Part shown: one piece after another, positions 9,433-18,323 of the stretch
Position numbering within the stretch: the first letter of the stretch is position 1
Layout: each line of letters starts with the position of its first letter
Assembly (NCBI RefSeq): GCF_000165505.1
Contig: NC_014632.1
Location: 930,001 to 994,000, forward strand
Reading direction: 5' to 3'
Source: Ilyobacter polytropus DSM 2926
GTDB lineage: Bacteria > Fusobacteriota > Fusobacteriia > Fusobacteriales > Fusobacteriaceae
Length of the DNA stretch: 64,000 bases
The notes under the pieces: generated by a model
What the model was told of the DNA's origin: nothing
The model's database searches: none
Seen by the model: the letters and a program-made list of their open reading frames with translations, nothing else
Program-made: the position numbers and the translations under genes

Positions 9433-9515
9433 TTTTATGATTAAAAGTAAGAATCCGATTTCAGAAGGAATATTCATTTCCAGCTTTAATATAAATATGA
9501 TGGAGGTGAATTGTA

Positions 9516-10283
9516 ATGAAAATAAAAGTCGCCTATTATACAGGTATAGGAAACACAAGGGAAAATAATGAAGATTCAATATTAATCTATGACAATGTAT
9601 ATTCAGAATCAAATTTTGAGGATTTCAAATTAAGAGAGATAGACGTGGACGAAGGATTTTTCTCTGTTGCAGATGGTCTCGGTGGCCATGCAGGGGGGGA
9701 GATAGCAAGTGCTAGTGTACTCAAATGTTTAAAAAACTGCAGAGTTGGAGGAAATAAAGAACTAAAAAAAATATTTAAAATGGCCAATGACAAACTAGGG
9801 AATCTGGCAAATAAAACAATAGAACTTTACGGTATGGGGACTGTCTTGACGGGGGTTTACTTAAAAAGAGATAAAGCTATTATTTTTAATATAGGAGATA
9901 GCAGGACTTATTTTATGAGAAAGAATCTCATAAGGATGACAGATGACCATTCTCTAGTGTGGGAACTAGCTAAAAAAGAGGAGTTTGAAAATGAGGCCGA
10001 AATGCACAACTGGATAAGAAAACACCCTAGGAAAAATATTGTCACTTCTGCATTGATTGCTGGTTCAGATGAATTTGAATCTTCTGTCGAAGAGTTAGAG
10101 ATAAAAAAAAGAGATAAATTTTTTATCTCAAGTGACGGTGTGTGGGAGGAGTTGTCATTTAATGAAATTGAAGATTTTCTTTCTGAGGAGTTGAACACAG
10201 CAGCAGAGCTTATACTGGAAAAATGTAAAATAAGGGGAAAAGACAATATCTCCTTTGTAATAGTTGAAATTATTTATGTTTAG
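9516..10283 (+). CDS. PP2C-family serine/threonine protein phosphatase
   Basis: 255 residues with the metal-binding motifs of the PPM/PP2C family in order: TRENNEDS near the N-terminus, VADGLGGHAGGE near 46-57, GDSRTYFM near 127-134 and DNISFVIVE at the end. The product removes phosphate from Ser or Thr of proteins. Bacterial PP2C genes often pair with a PknB-type kinase, but none is present here; methionine aminopeptidase follows 9 bases later and is probably co-transcribed. SD ggaggtga. Confidence 0.9.
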   Translation: MKIKVAYYTGIGNTRENNEDSILIYDNVYSESNFEDFKLREIDVDEGFFSVADGLGGHAGGEIASASVLKCLKNCRVGGNKELKKIFKMANDKLGNLANKTIELYGMGTVLTGVYLKRDKAIIFNIGDSRTYFMRKNLIRMTDDHSLVWELAKKEEFENEAEMHNWIRKHPRKNIVTSALIAGSDEFESSVEELEIKKRDKFFISSDGVWEELSFNEIEDFLSEELNTAAELILEKCKIRGKDNISFVIVEIIYV

Positions 10284-10292
10284 GAGTAAACT

Positions 10293-11072
10293 ATGGAAAG
10301 TAATAAAAATATTGGGAGGTATGAATTGATTATATTAAAGAGCGAAAAAGAGATTGAAATCATGAGAGAGGCAGGAAGAATAGTAGCTGAATGCCACGGA
10401 CTAATCAAAAAAATGATAAAACCTGGGGTTACAACCCTTGAAATAGATGAAATGGTTGAAAAATATATAAGGGAAAAAGGAGCTATCCCAAGTTTTAAAG
10501 GTTACCACGGATTTCCTTTTTCCACCTGTGCAGCTCCTAACGATGTAATATGTCACGGGATGCCAAATAACGTGCCTCTAAAAGAAGGGGACGTTATAAC
10601 CATTGATATAGGGGCTTTGTACAATGGTTTTCACGGAGATTCGGCATGGTCTTATGCTGTTGGAGAAGTCAGACAAGAGATAAAGGACCTTATGGAGACA
10701 ACCTTAGAGGCACTTCACAAAGGTATTGAACAGGCTGTAGAGGGGAATTGTATAGGGGATATAGGAAATGCAATTGAGAAATATGTGAGACCTAAAGGTT
10801 ATGGTATAGTAGTTGGATTTGCAGGGCATGGAGTTGGAAGTACTCTTTGGGAAGAGCCTGAAATACTACATGTGGGAGAAGCAAAAACAGGTCCTAAATT
10901 AAAAAACGGGATGACTATAGCAATAGAACCGATGATTACCTTAGGACATTGGAAGGCTAAAATAGATTCTGATGGATGGACTGCTAGAACAATAGATGGA
11001 AGTGTATGTGTACAGTATGAACACTCTATAGCAATTACTCCTGAGGGTCCAAAGATACTGACAACTTTATAG
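10293..11072 (+). CDS. map: Methionine aminopeptidase, type I
   Basis: Removes the N-terminal methionine from new proteins. The five metal ligands of the family can be placed: Asp in DIGALYNGF, Asp in HGDSAW, His in GHGVG, Glu in IEPMI and Glu in YEHSIAI. Two starts are possible. ATG 10293 has the SD aggag, which overlaps the stop of the phosphatase gene. TTG 10326 has the better SD gggaggt and begins IILKSEKEIEIMREAG, where most type I enzymes begin. The longer form is listed; the true start may be 10326 (248 residues). Confidence 0.93.
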   Translation: MESNKNIGRYELIILKSEKEIEIMREAGRIVAECHGLIKKMIKPGVTTLEIDEMVEKYIREKGAIPSFKGYHGFPFSTCAAPNDVICHGMPNNVPLKEGDVITIDIGALYNGFHGDSAWSYAVGEVRQEIKDLMETTLEALHKGIEQAVEGNCIGDIGNAIEKYVRPKGYGIVVGFAGHGVGSTLWEEPEILHVGEAKTGPKLKNGMTIAIEPMITLGHWKAKIDSDGWTARTIDGSVCVQYEHSIAITPEGPKILTTL

Positions 11073-11081
11073 AAAAATTAG

Positions 11082-11119
11082 GCAAATAAAAAAACCGGAT
11101 ATCCGGTTTTTTTATTTGC
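11082..11119. terminator. Perfectly palindromic bidirectional terminator
   Basis: A 38-base perfect palindrome with the core aaaaccggatatccggtttt. Each direction ends in a T run, so it can stop both map and the converging gene on the minus strand. Confidence 0.9.
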
Positions 11120-12109
11120 TTAAAATGAAAAACTATTTTTAAGTTCCACTTTTTCTTTTTTAAATAGAAGGTCTATTGCCTTAAACATAGCGGATTTTCT
11201 AGAACTTACATCATAGGAACTGGCCGATGCAGTTTTACTTATGATATATGAATCCATCTCTTTATTTTGTGCAGTTATAGATAGATTAATAAAGGCTTCA
11301 AATCTCTCTTTGGTAATAGGTTTGTTGTTATATAAAATAGGTTCCTTTTTGTCGATAACATATGAGTTAACATTAATGTTGAAAATTGTATTTACATTTT
11401 CATCCATATCATTTACTATGGCAAGTTTTTTTGACGAGGTTTGAAAAATTTCTGTTATCAGATCATCGGCTTTGTTTTTTATATAGTCATAAGATTCGCT
11501 GGGAAAGTCTCCTGTAATAGATACAAAAACTATTCTAGGGGCATCTAATATGTTGTTTACATTGTTAAGTTGATTTCTTAACTGGGCCTTTGTGTACTGA
11601 ATGGAAAATACTTTTTCACTTCCAAGTATAGAGGCCATATTTTTATAATTATCATATAGTTCAAAATCAGAGATGCTTTTTTCTAAAAGTTCCTTTTTTT
11701 GAAGTAGGCTGTCAGTTTTTTCAACTTTTGATATATTTAAATATATCTCATTTTTGAGAGCAGATACTTTATTTTCATATAATGGAAGTTTTTTATCACT
11801 TATAGATGCACGTACTCTATATTTTTTTCTTAGGAAATATTTTTTAACCTTATATTCAACTCCTAAAAGTTCATTTTTAGAAAAAAGATTTACATTGTTT
11901 TTTAGATTTTTTTCCATTTCTCCATTTTTTAATGTTTTTTCACTGGAGTAGTTGCTTTCTACTGTAACCCTTATCTGTTGAGAAAGATTGTTTAGAGCGT
12001 TTTCCCTGGCTTCTTTTTCAGTAGAACCATATCCTGTGCCGACTATGTCACTAGCTAAAGCTAGAGTAAATAAGGCTATGCTAAAAATAAAAATTAAAAT
12101 TTTTTTCAT
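11120..12109 (-). CDS. Secreted LPP20-like protein with a C-terminal alpha/beta region
   Basis: 329 residues from the ATG at 12109, which has the SD aaagga; an ATG three codons upstream overlaps that SD. A signal peptide (KKILIFIFSIALFTLALA) precedes a domain with VGTGYGSTEKEAREN ALNNLS, the pattern of the LPP20/FlgP family. The second half (APRIVFVSITGDFP onward) looks like a separate alpha/beta domain, loosely recalling FlgT or CsgG-type folds. It lacks a lipobox Cys, so it is probably periplasmic. It lies just downstream of another LPP20-like gene, with a terminator between them. Exact function unknown. Confidence 0.6.
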   Translation of the reverse strand: MKKILIFIFSIALFTLALASDIVGTGYGSTEKEARENALNNLSQQIRVTVESNYSSEKTLKNGEMEKNLKNNVNLFSKNELLGVEYKVKKYFLRKKYRVRASISDKKLPLYENKVSALKNEIYLNISKVEKTDSLLQKKELLEKSISDFELYDNYKNMASILGSEKVFSIQYTKAQLRNQLNNVNNILDAPRIVFVSITGDFPSESYDYIKNKADDLITEIFQTSSKKLAIVNDMDENVNTIFNINVNSYVIDKKEPILYNNKPITKERFEAFINLSITAQNKEMDSYIISKTASASSYDVSSRKSAMFKAIDLLFKKEKVELKNSFSF

Positions 12110-12161
12110 TGGAATCATCCTTTCAGATAAATTAAATTGATATTTGTAGGGCTTAATTATT

Positions 12162-12180
12162 AAAAGGGCCTAACGGCCCC
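12162..12180 (-). terminator. Terminator after the LPP20 lipoprotein gene
   Basis: ggggcc-gtta-ggccc followed by TTTT on the minus strand, between the two LPP20-like genes. Confidence 0.65.
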
Positions 12181-12184
12181 TATA

Positions 12185-12724
12185 CTAATTGAAAAAGTTT
12201 TCTAATTCTTGATGTAGTCTGTCTCCAGCTTCATCAGCCTTTAATTTTATAAGTTCCGGATTTGTGGAGGTATCAATATTATTTACAGCTTTTTCAGCTG
12301 ATCGTATTATATCTTCATTGTCAACGACCATCAATACATAGAGTTCTCCTTGAGGATTTTCCCAAGCCTCGATAATCCGTGAATTGAAAAGGTCTTGACT
12401 AACAATATCCTCATAAACTTCTTCTACCATCTTATCAATTGCGGCATTGTCGCCTATCCCGGCCTTGGTAGTATAAGATTTTAAAGTAGAATTAACTTTG
12501 AGTCCTATCTGCTTGGCAAGATCAGCCCTTGCATTAGCCATAGCTTCCTTTCTGGCAAAATCAAATCCTAACTCTGTGATCTTAGATGAACCTACACCGG
12601 CAATTCCTTTTTTGTAGCTTGGTCTAAGCACCCAATCTGGATATTTCTTGTTTTCAGAATAATCCACACTAGAACATGCAACAGCAAGAAAAAGTATGGC
12701 TATCGAAAAAATAAGTTTTTTCAT
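12185..12724 (-). CDS. LPP20 family lipoprotein
   Basis: 179 residues from the ATG at 12724, which has the SD gggaggag; the longer frame reaching 12790 has no support. The start MKKLIFSIAILFLAVACSS is a lipoprotein signal with Cys as the likely lipidated residue. Then come PDWV, a GVGSSKI turn and ARKEAMANARADLAKQI, hallmarks of the LPP20 family first described in Helicobacter. Members are outer-membrane-associated lipoproteins, sometimes tied to flagella, but no flagellar gene is in the window. It probably acts in the envelope with the related protein downstream. Confidence 0.75.
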   Translation of the reverse strand: MKKLIFSIAILFLAVACSSVDYSENKKYPDWVLRPSYKKGIAGVGSSKITELGFDFARKEAMANARADLAKQIGLKVNSTLKSYTTKAGIGDNAAIDKMVEEVYEDIVSQDLFNSRIIEAWENPQGELYVLMVVDNEDIIRSAEKAVNNIDTSTNPELIKLKADEAGDRLHQELENFFN

Positions 12725-12894
12725 AAGACTCTCCTCCCTTCTTATGGGAAGTATACTTTTTACCAAATACAAAGTCAATAAAATCCCCATAATAATTGCT
12801 TAAAGGTATGGTATATGTTATACTTTTTTTGAAAAATTCTGTTGAAAAACAATGAAATTTAGAAGAAAAAAATTAAGAAAACGGAGGAAAAAAA

Positions 12895-13587
12895 TTGATC
12901 GGAATAATAGGAGCAATGAACGAAGAGATTATAGAATTAAAAGAAGTTATGGAAAATATTCAGGAGGAAAAAAAAGTAAATCTGACTTTTTATAGAGGTA
13001 AATTAAAAGGTAAAGATGTAGTGCTTGTAGAATGCGGAATAGGAAAGGTAAATGCTGCAATCTGTACCACTCTTCTTATAGACCACTATAAGGTTGATAA
13101 AATAATATTTACAGGTGTTGCCGGAGGAGTCAATCCTGATATAGAGGTGGGAGATATAGTAGTTTCTACAGAACTCATTCAGCATGACTTTGACACCACA
13201 GCCTTTGGAACTGACCATGGAGTTATACCTAGAATGGAAAATTCTGTTTTCACGGCAGATGTGACTCTTAAAAACATTGCTGAAGAGGTAGCCGTTCAGA
13301 AATTTGGAAAAGAAAAAGTGTGGACAGGAAGAATTCTGAGCGGAGATCAGTTTGTTGCTTCTATAGACAAGATCAAGTGGCTTAGAGATACTTTCAACGG
13401 AGAATGTACCGAGATGGAAGGAGCAGCTGTGGCACATGTGTGTTATTTATTTAATACTCCTTTTTTGATTTTAAGATCTATTTCAGATAAGGCAAATCAT
13501 GATGCAGATGTTGATTTCGCTGAATTTGTACATTTAGCTGCAAAGAACTCAAAGGAGATTTTAGAAGGGATACTAGAAAGGATCTAA
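12895..13587 (+). CDS. mtnN: 5'-methylthioadenosine/S-adenosylhomocysteine nucleosidase
   Basis: 230 residues, the usual size. The start is TTG behind cggagga, giving IGIIGAMNEEI, the standard N-terminus. The active-site segments are present: TGVAGG near residues 80-85, the loop with EMEGAAVAH, and SDKANHDADVDF with the catalytic Asp. The enzyme hydrolyses methylthioadenosine and S-adenosylhomocysteine to adenine and thioribose products, recycling SAM by-products. It is the first gene of a run of ten co-directional genes with short gaps or overlaps up to 21.9 kb. Confidence 0.94.
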   Translation: MIGIIGAMNEEIIELKEVMENIQEEKKVNLTFYRGKLKGKDVVLVECGIGKVNAAICTTLLIDHYKVDKIIFTGVAGGVNPDIEVGDIVVSTELIQHDFDTTAFGTDHGVIPRMENSVFTADVTLKNIAEEVAVQKFGKEKVWTGRILSGDQFVASIDKIKWLRDTFNGECTEMEGAAVAHVCYLFNTPFLILRSISDKANHDADVDFAEFVHLAAKNSKEILEGILERI

Positions 13588-13600
13588 AGGAAGGGAAATT

Positions 13601-14830
13601 ATGGATACAAATAAAATACTCGACGAACTTTATTCCTATTCAATGTTTGGCATAAAGCTCGGACTTGAAAACATCGAGAGAATGTGTGAGGCTCTCGGAA
13701 ACCCACAGGACAAATACAGGGTCATACACATAGCAGGTACAAATGGGAAAGGCTCTACAGCGACAACTATAGAGGCAGGGCTTATAGAAGCAGGATACAG
13801 AGTAGGGAAGTTTACCTCACCTCATATAATACGGTTCAATGAAAGAATACAGTTTGGTGGGAATGAAATAGAGGATCAAGAGATTTGCAGTTACTACCTT
13901 AAGGTAAAAGAGGTTGTAGAAGAAAAAAGGATTAAGGCGACTTTTTTTGAAATGACAACCGCTATGATGTTTTTGTATTTTGCAGATAAAAAAGCTGAAT
14001 TTGTAGTTTTAGAAACAGGAATGGGCGGAAGATATGATGCCACCAATGTTGTAAATTCTGAAATAGCTGTCATTACAAATGTAAGCTTAGACCATGTAGG
14101 TTTTTTAGGGGATAATATATATGATATTTCCAAAGAAAAAGCAGGGATAATTAAGAAGAAGTGCATAGTTGTGGTAGGAGATGACAATTTAGATTTTATA
14201 AAAGCCATAAGAAATGAGACAGAGAACTTTGTGAATATAAAGAGTAAGTATAAAAATATAGAGTATACTCTTGATAAGGAAAATTTTCTTACAGAGATAA
14301 ATATAGAAAATAAAAAATACTCTTTTTCTCTATTTGGAGAGTACCAGGTGGGGAATTTTTTATGTGCCTATGAAACATTAAAAATATTGGGCATAGAAAG
14401 TGAAGTAATACAAAGGGCTGCAGCAAAAGTAAGGTGGCCTGGAAGATTTGAAGTTTATAGCAAAACTCCTTTGGTAATACTAGATGGAGCTCACAATGCT
14501 GATGCTGCTGAAAAGCTGAGAGAAAATTTAAATCTTTCATTTTCTCCTGAAGAGGTTGTAGCGGTAGTTTCAGTTTTAGACGATAAGGATATTCCAAATA
14601 TAATGAGAGAGATTAGAGGTTTTTCTGATACTATTATCCTTACTTCTCTTGAGATGTTTAAAAGAGGTCTGAAAGGAGAGGAACTTTCTGTATATACAGA
14701 TTCCTTTAAATTATCCCTCATAGAAAATGATATAAAAGAAGCCTATAAAAAGGCATTTTTTATGGATAAAAAAGTAATAGTAATATGCGGCTCTTTTTAT
14801 CTTTTAAGCAGATTTAAGCAGGAGGCTTAA
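13601..14830 (+). CDS. folC: Bifunctional folylpolyglutamate synthase/dihydrofolate synthase
   Basis: 409 residues, Mur ligase fold. The P-loop HIAGTNGKGST lies near residues 43-53, with ETGMGGRYDATNV and the ligase signature DGAHNADA further on. It adds glutamate to dihydropteroate and to reduced folates. It starts 13 bases after mtnN and is followed almost directly by a small membrane-protein gene. Together with folB and folK further down, it makes this operon rich in folate genes. It could be the monofunctional form. Confidence 0.92.
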   Translation: MDTNKILDELYSYSMFGIKLGLENIERMCEALGNPQDKYRVIHIAGTNGKGSTATTIEAGLIEAGYRVGKFTSPHIIRFNERIQFGGNEIEDQEICSYYLKVKEVVEEKRIKATFFEMTTAMMFLYFADKKAEFVVLETGMGGRYDATNVVNSEIAVITNVSLDHVGFLGDNIYDISKEKAGIIKKKCIVVVGDDNLDFIKAIRNETENFVNIKSKYKNIEYTLDKENFLTEINIENKKYSFSLFGEYQVGNFLCAYETLKILGIESEVIQRAAAKVRWPGRFEVYSKTPLVILDGAHNADAAEKLRENLNLSFSPEEVVAVVSVLDDKDIPNIMREIRGFSDTIILTSLEMFKRGLKGEELSVYTDSFKLSLIENDIKEAYKKAFFMDKKVIVICGSFYLLSRFKQEA

Positions 14831-14832
14831 TT

Positions 14833-15099
14833 TTGAAGAAAAGAATAGTTTTTTTTAGACTTATGTTGTTGCTATTTTTGATAGCTGCTCCGTTGTATCT
14901 ATTTAGGATAGTTTATTTTCATTGCAAGGTTCATGTTTTAGAGCGGTCAGTTAGAAAAGAGAATTTGATCAGTAAAATACGAGAAAACTCTCTGACAAGA
15001 AATGAAGATTTTTTGGAAAATAAAAACTATAGAATTGCCCTTGAAAAATTAGAAAAAGAAAAACTACAAGTGGAAGGAGTTGTGATAGTTGAACAATAG
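14833..15099 (+). CDS. Small single-pass membrane protein of unknown function
   Basis: 88 residues from a TTG start. The SD caggaggct lies inside the end of folC, so translation is probably coupled. Residues 4-30 form one membrane segment; the rest is charged and predicted helical (RKENLISKIREN, ALEKLEKEKLQ). The layout resembles small bitopic division proteins such as FtsL or DivIC, but no sequence motif proves it. Its last 11 bases overlap the start of the hprK gene. I do not recognise the family. Confidence 0.55.
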   Translation: MKKRIVFFRLMLLLFLIAAPLYLFRIVYFHCKVHVLERSVRKENLISKIRENSLTRNEDFLENKNYRIALEKLEKEKLQVEGVVIVEQ

Positions 15100-17044
15100 A
15101 ATAATTACTCATAAATCGATATCTATAAGAGAGATTATATCAGAATTCGATCTAGAAGTTGTATGTGAGGGAAATCTAGACTATGAAATGACAACCCCAA
15201 ATATAAATAGGTCAGGCCCTGAATTAACTGGTTTTTTTGATGAGAATTCAGATATTTTAGACTCATATATTCAGGTTTTCGGGAATGAAGAAATGACTTA
15301 TTTAAAAAGATTAGAGGTCGATAAAAGAGTTGAAATTTTAAATAAATATTTTTCTTATGCTTTTCCAGCAATAATACTGTGTGACATAGATACAATCGAT
15401 GAAAAATTTCTTGAAATAGCTGAAAAAAACAATAAAAGTCTTCTCAGAAAAAAACAAAGAGCCAGTGTATTTATAAGGGATATCAAATACTTTCTCCAGA
15501 AAAAACTTGCTTCAGAGATGATGCTAAATGATCATATACTCTTAGAGATTTTTGGTATCGGAATTCTGATCACAGGAGATGTAGATGCAAAACAAGGTGT
15601 TACCATAGAGCTTATCGAAAGAGGGCATAAATTTATAACAGATAATAATGCTATTCTGAAAAAAACTGGAGATGACAAACTTGTAGGTGAAAACAGGTTT
15701 GATAAATCATCAGATTCTGAACACTTTTTTTTAGTTCATAAAGGTGGTGGGAAGATAGATCTAACTGATACCTTTGGATTGGGATCCACAAGAAAGGAAA
15801 AGCAGATAAACCTTCTTGTAAATCTTGAAAGATGGAATGAGAGAAAATTTTATGACAGACTTGGTTTAGATCAGGTTTTTGAAGATTTTCTAGGGATAAA
15901 AATTCAAAGGCTGACTCTTCCTGTACGTAAGGGAAGAAATCTGGCGGTTATTTTGGAAACAGCTGCAATAAATCACAGGTTGAAAAAATCTGGAGTTAAT
16001 TCAGCAGAGTATTTTTTAAATGAAACTAAGAAATTAATATTAGAAAATAAAATGAGAAATCAGGGAGAAGAAGGTATGAAAAACCATATATCTTTATCAG
16101 TCAATGATTTAAAGAAAAAGTTTAATTTAGAAGTATTATGTGGCGAGGACAAGTTAGAATCTGCTTTTATTTATAAAACCAGTATTCATCGACCTGCTCT
16201 GGCTCTGTCAGGATATTATGACATGATAGATGAGGATGGATCGGATAGGCTGCAGGTTTTTTCTGAAGGAGAGTTTAGATACTTAGAAAGTTTGGATGAA
16301 GAAACAAGAAAGAAAAATCTCGAGACTTATTTAGATTACAATTTTCCAGCTATAATTCTTTCTAAAATAGATGATATACCAAAATATTTTATAGATGCCA
16401 TAAAGGAAAAAGGAAGAATACTTCTCAGATATAATAAGAGCAAAACCAGTCAGATTATAGCCGATTTCAACTCGTTTCTTGAGACTTATTTTGCACCTTC
16501 TATTACACTACACGGTGTATTTGTAGAGATGTACGGTTTTGGGGTCTTACTAACAGGTAAAAGTGGAATAGGTAAAAGTGAAACTGCTCTTGAGCTTATA
16601 CACAGGGGACACAGGCTTATAGCAGACGACATGGTTAAGTTTATAAAGCACCCTAGTGGAGATATTTTGGGAAGAGCGGCTAAACTACCTCATTTCATGG
16701 AAATAAGAGGACTCGGTATTATTGACATAAAGGCTCTTTATGGTTTGGGGTCCGTGAGACTTACAAAAAGACTAGATGCCATACTGGAATTGAGGGAGTT
16801 AAAATCTGATGAATACCTTACTTCTACGAAGTACTCTGGAGGATCAATAGAACTCCTTGAAAGTTCAGTACATAAGGCAGAATTATATATTTCATCAGGA
16901 CGTAATGCTGCCGCTATGGTTGAGGTAGCGACTATGAATCTAATGGCAAAAAAATTGGGGCATGATCCTGAGAAAGCTTATGAAGAGAGTTACGGTAGAT
17001 TTACAGAGGAAGAAAAAAGAATCCTGGATTTTCAGGAAAATTAA
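15089..17044 (+). CDS. hprK: HPr kinase/phosphorylase, tandem fusion of a degenerate and an intact copy
   Basis: 651 residues, about twice the usual 310-320, made of two HprK repeats. The C-terminal copy (about 330-651) has catalytic His475, Walker A GKSGIGKS (490-497), Asp513/Asp514 and EIRGLGIID. In the N-terminal copy (1 to about 325) the matching positions are Asp148 and GDVDAKQG (163-170), and the RGLG loop reads KGGG, so it cannot bind ATP normally. Yet it keeps PVRKGRN (278-284), which has decayed in the C-terminal copy. HprK controls carbon catabolite repression through Ser46 of HPr. Translation starts at TTG, overlapping the previous gene. An internal ATG at 16076 with a good SD could give the C-terminal copy alone. 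Confidence 0.87.
   Translation: MNNRIITHKSISIREIISEFDLEVVCEGNLDYEMTTPNINRSGPELTGFFDENSDILDSYIQVFGNEEMTYLKRLEVDKRVEILNKYFSYAFPAIILCDIDTIDEKFLEIAEKNNKSLLRKKQRASVFIRDIKYFLQKKLASEMMLNDHILLEIFGIGILITGDVDAKQGVTIELIERGHKFITDNNAILKKTGDDKLVGENRFDKSSDSEHFFLVHKGGGKIDLTDTFGLGSTRKEKQINLLVNLERWNERKFYDRLGLDQVFEDFLGIKIQRLTLPVRKGRNLAVILETAAINHRLKKSGVNSAEYFLNETKKLILENKMRNQGEEGMKNHISLSVNDLKKKFNLEVLCGEDKLESAFIYKTSIHRPALALSGYYDMIDEDGSDRLQVFSEGEFRYLESLDEETRKKNLETYLDYNFPAIILSKIDDIPKYFIDAIKEKGRILLRYNKSKTSQIIADFNSFLETYFAPSITLHGVFVEMYGFGVLLTGKSGIGKSETALELIHRGHRLIADDMVKFIKHPSGDILGRAAKLPHFMEIRGLGIIDIKALYGLGSVRLTKRLDAILELRELKSDEYLTSTKYSGGSIELLESSVHKAELYISSGRNAAAMVEVATMNLMAKKLGHDPEKAYEESYGRFTEEEKRILDFQEN
16063..16078 (+). 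promoter_or_regulatory. Possible internal ribosome binding site inside hprK
   Basis: GGGAG (16063-16067) lies 8 bases before an in-frame ATG (16076-16078) exactly between the two HprK copies. Starting here gives 322 residues, the length of an ordinary HprK. Confidence 0.45.
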
Positions 17045-17068
17045 AGGTTAAATCAGAAAGGGAAAATA

Positions 17069-17947
17069 ATGAAAAGAAAGAGAAAAAGAAAAAGTATTTT
17101 CTTAGATTATTTTATAGTTAATCTAGGTTCTTTGATTACAGCAGCCGGCATAGCTTTTTTTCTAGCACCAGCGAGGATAGCTCCAGGAGGTGTCTCGGGA
17201 CTTGCAATTATAATAAATTCTATATGGGGAACTTCTGTAGGTGTAACCATGCTTTTTTTGAATGTACCTATATTTCTTATAGGACTTAAGATATTTGGAA
17301 AAGCTTATGGGTTTAAAACCTTCTTAGGAACTGTATTACTCTCTATTTATGTGGATCTTCTAAATTATTTATTTCCGAATATAGATACACTTATCGATTT
17401 TGCAAAGGGCGGAAACCTGTTTTTGGCAACAATATATGGTGGCCTTCTTGTGGGACTCGGTGTGGGTATGATAATGAAATTTGGTGGGAGTACAGGAGGA
17501 ACAGATATCCTGGCTCAGGTTATTAATAAATATTTAAAACTTTCAATGGGATATTCCATGATGGTTGTTGATTTTATTATTGTTTCGATCGCAGCATTAG
17601 TTTTTGGTTTTGAAAAGGCTCTTTACGCCATAATAACTCTTTATGCTATTGGAGTGGTAATTAACAAGGTATTTGAAGGTGTAAGTTACAGTAAGATGGT
17701 ATACATAATTAGCGATAAATATGAAGAGATAAGGAATATAATAATAACAGAATTAGATAGTACAGGAAACGGCTTGGATATAGAGGGGTTATATACAAGT
17801 AAAGAGAGAAAAATGATAATGACTGTAATGAGAAATAAGAAGATACATGATTTGAGAGAACATATAAAAGCAGTAGACCCTGAAGCCTTTGTTATAATAT
17901 CAGAAGTATATGAAGTTTTGGGTGAGGGATTTACTCCAATAAAATAA
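17069..17947 (+). CDS. YitT family membrane protein (DUF161/DUF2179)
   Basis: 292 residues. A basic N-terminus (KRKRKRKS) is followed by about five hydrophobic segments with the family motifs FLAPARIAPGGVSGLAII and KFGGSTGGTDILAQV. From about residue 220 a soluble DUF2179 domain runs to the end. Members are widespread inner-membrane proteins whose transported substrate or role is not settled. It starts 25 bases after hprK and 13 bases before folB, inside the long operon. Confidence 0.88.
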   Translation: MKRKRKRKSIFLDYFIVNLGSLITAAGIAFFLAPARIAPGGVSGLAIIINSIWGTSVGVTMLFLNVPIFLIGLKIFGKAYGFKTFLGTVLLSIYVDLLNYLFPNIDTLIDFAKGGNLFLATIYGGLLVGLGVGMIMKFGGSTGGTDILAQVINKYLKLSMGYSMMVVDFIIVSIAALVFGFEKALYAIITLYAIGVVINKVFEGVSYSKMVYIISDKYEEIRNIIITELDSTGNGLDIEGLYTSKERKMIMTVMRNKKIHDLREHIKAVDPEAFVIISEVYEVLGEGFTPIK

Positions 17948-17960
17948 TGGAAGTGGTAAG

Positions 17961-18323
17961 ATGGATAAAATAATAATAAAAAATATGGCTTTTTACGGAT
18001 ATCACGGAGTTTTATCAGAAGAGACGACCCTGGGTCAAAAGTTTTTTATTGACATGGAGATAAGTAAACCTTTGAAAGAAGCCGGAATTACAGATGACCT
18101 CACGAAAAGTGTAAGCTATGCAGATATTTATGAGAGGGTAGAGAATATTGCCAGGGGAAAAAGTTATAAGCTTATAGAGGCACTGGCAGAAGCTGTCGCT
18201 GGGGATATTCTAAAGAACTTTGATATAAATAAGATAAAAGTAAGAATAAAAAAACCAGAAGCCCCTATACCTGGTCATTTTGATTATGTAGGTGTAGAAA
18301 TAGAGAGAAGTAAAAATGACTAA
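17961..18323 (+). CDS. folB: Dihydroneopterin aldolase
   Basis: 120 residues, the normal size. The family start is seen as IIIKNMAFYGYHGVLSEE, with the substrate-binding Glu and then the SYADIYE and KLIEALAEA segments. The Lys in the closing VRIKKPEAP segment is the usual catalytic residue. It cleaves dihydroneopterin to 6-hydroxymethyl-dihydropterin in folate synthesis. Its end overlaps folK by 8 bases, so the two are translationally coupled. Confidence 0.93.
   Translation: MDKIIIKNMAFYGYHGVLSEETTLGQKFFIDMEISKPLKEAGITDDLTKSVSYADIYERVENIARGKSYKLIEALAEAVAGDILKNFDINKIKVRIKKPEAPIPGHFDYVGVEIERSKND

Noticed and set aside
9516-11072. A PP2C-kinase signalling module
   Set aside because: No PknB-type kinase is adjacent; the phosphatase is paired only with map.
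13003-13437. Minus-strand 144-residue ORF opposite mtnN
   Set aside because: Entirely antisense to a well-supported enzyme gene, Cys/Ser-rich, no SD.
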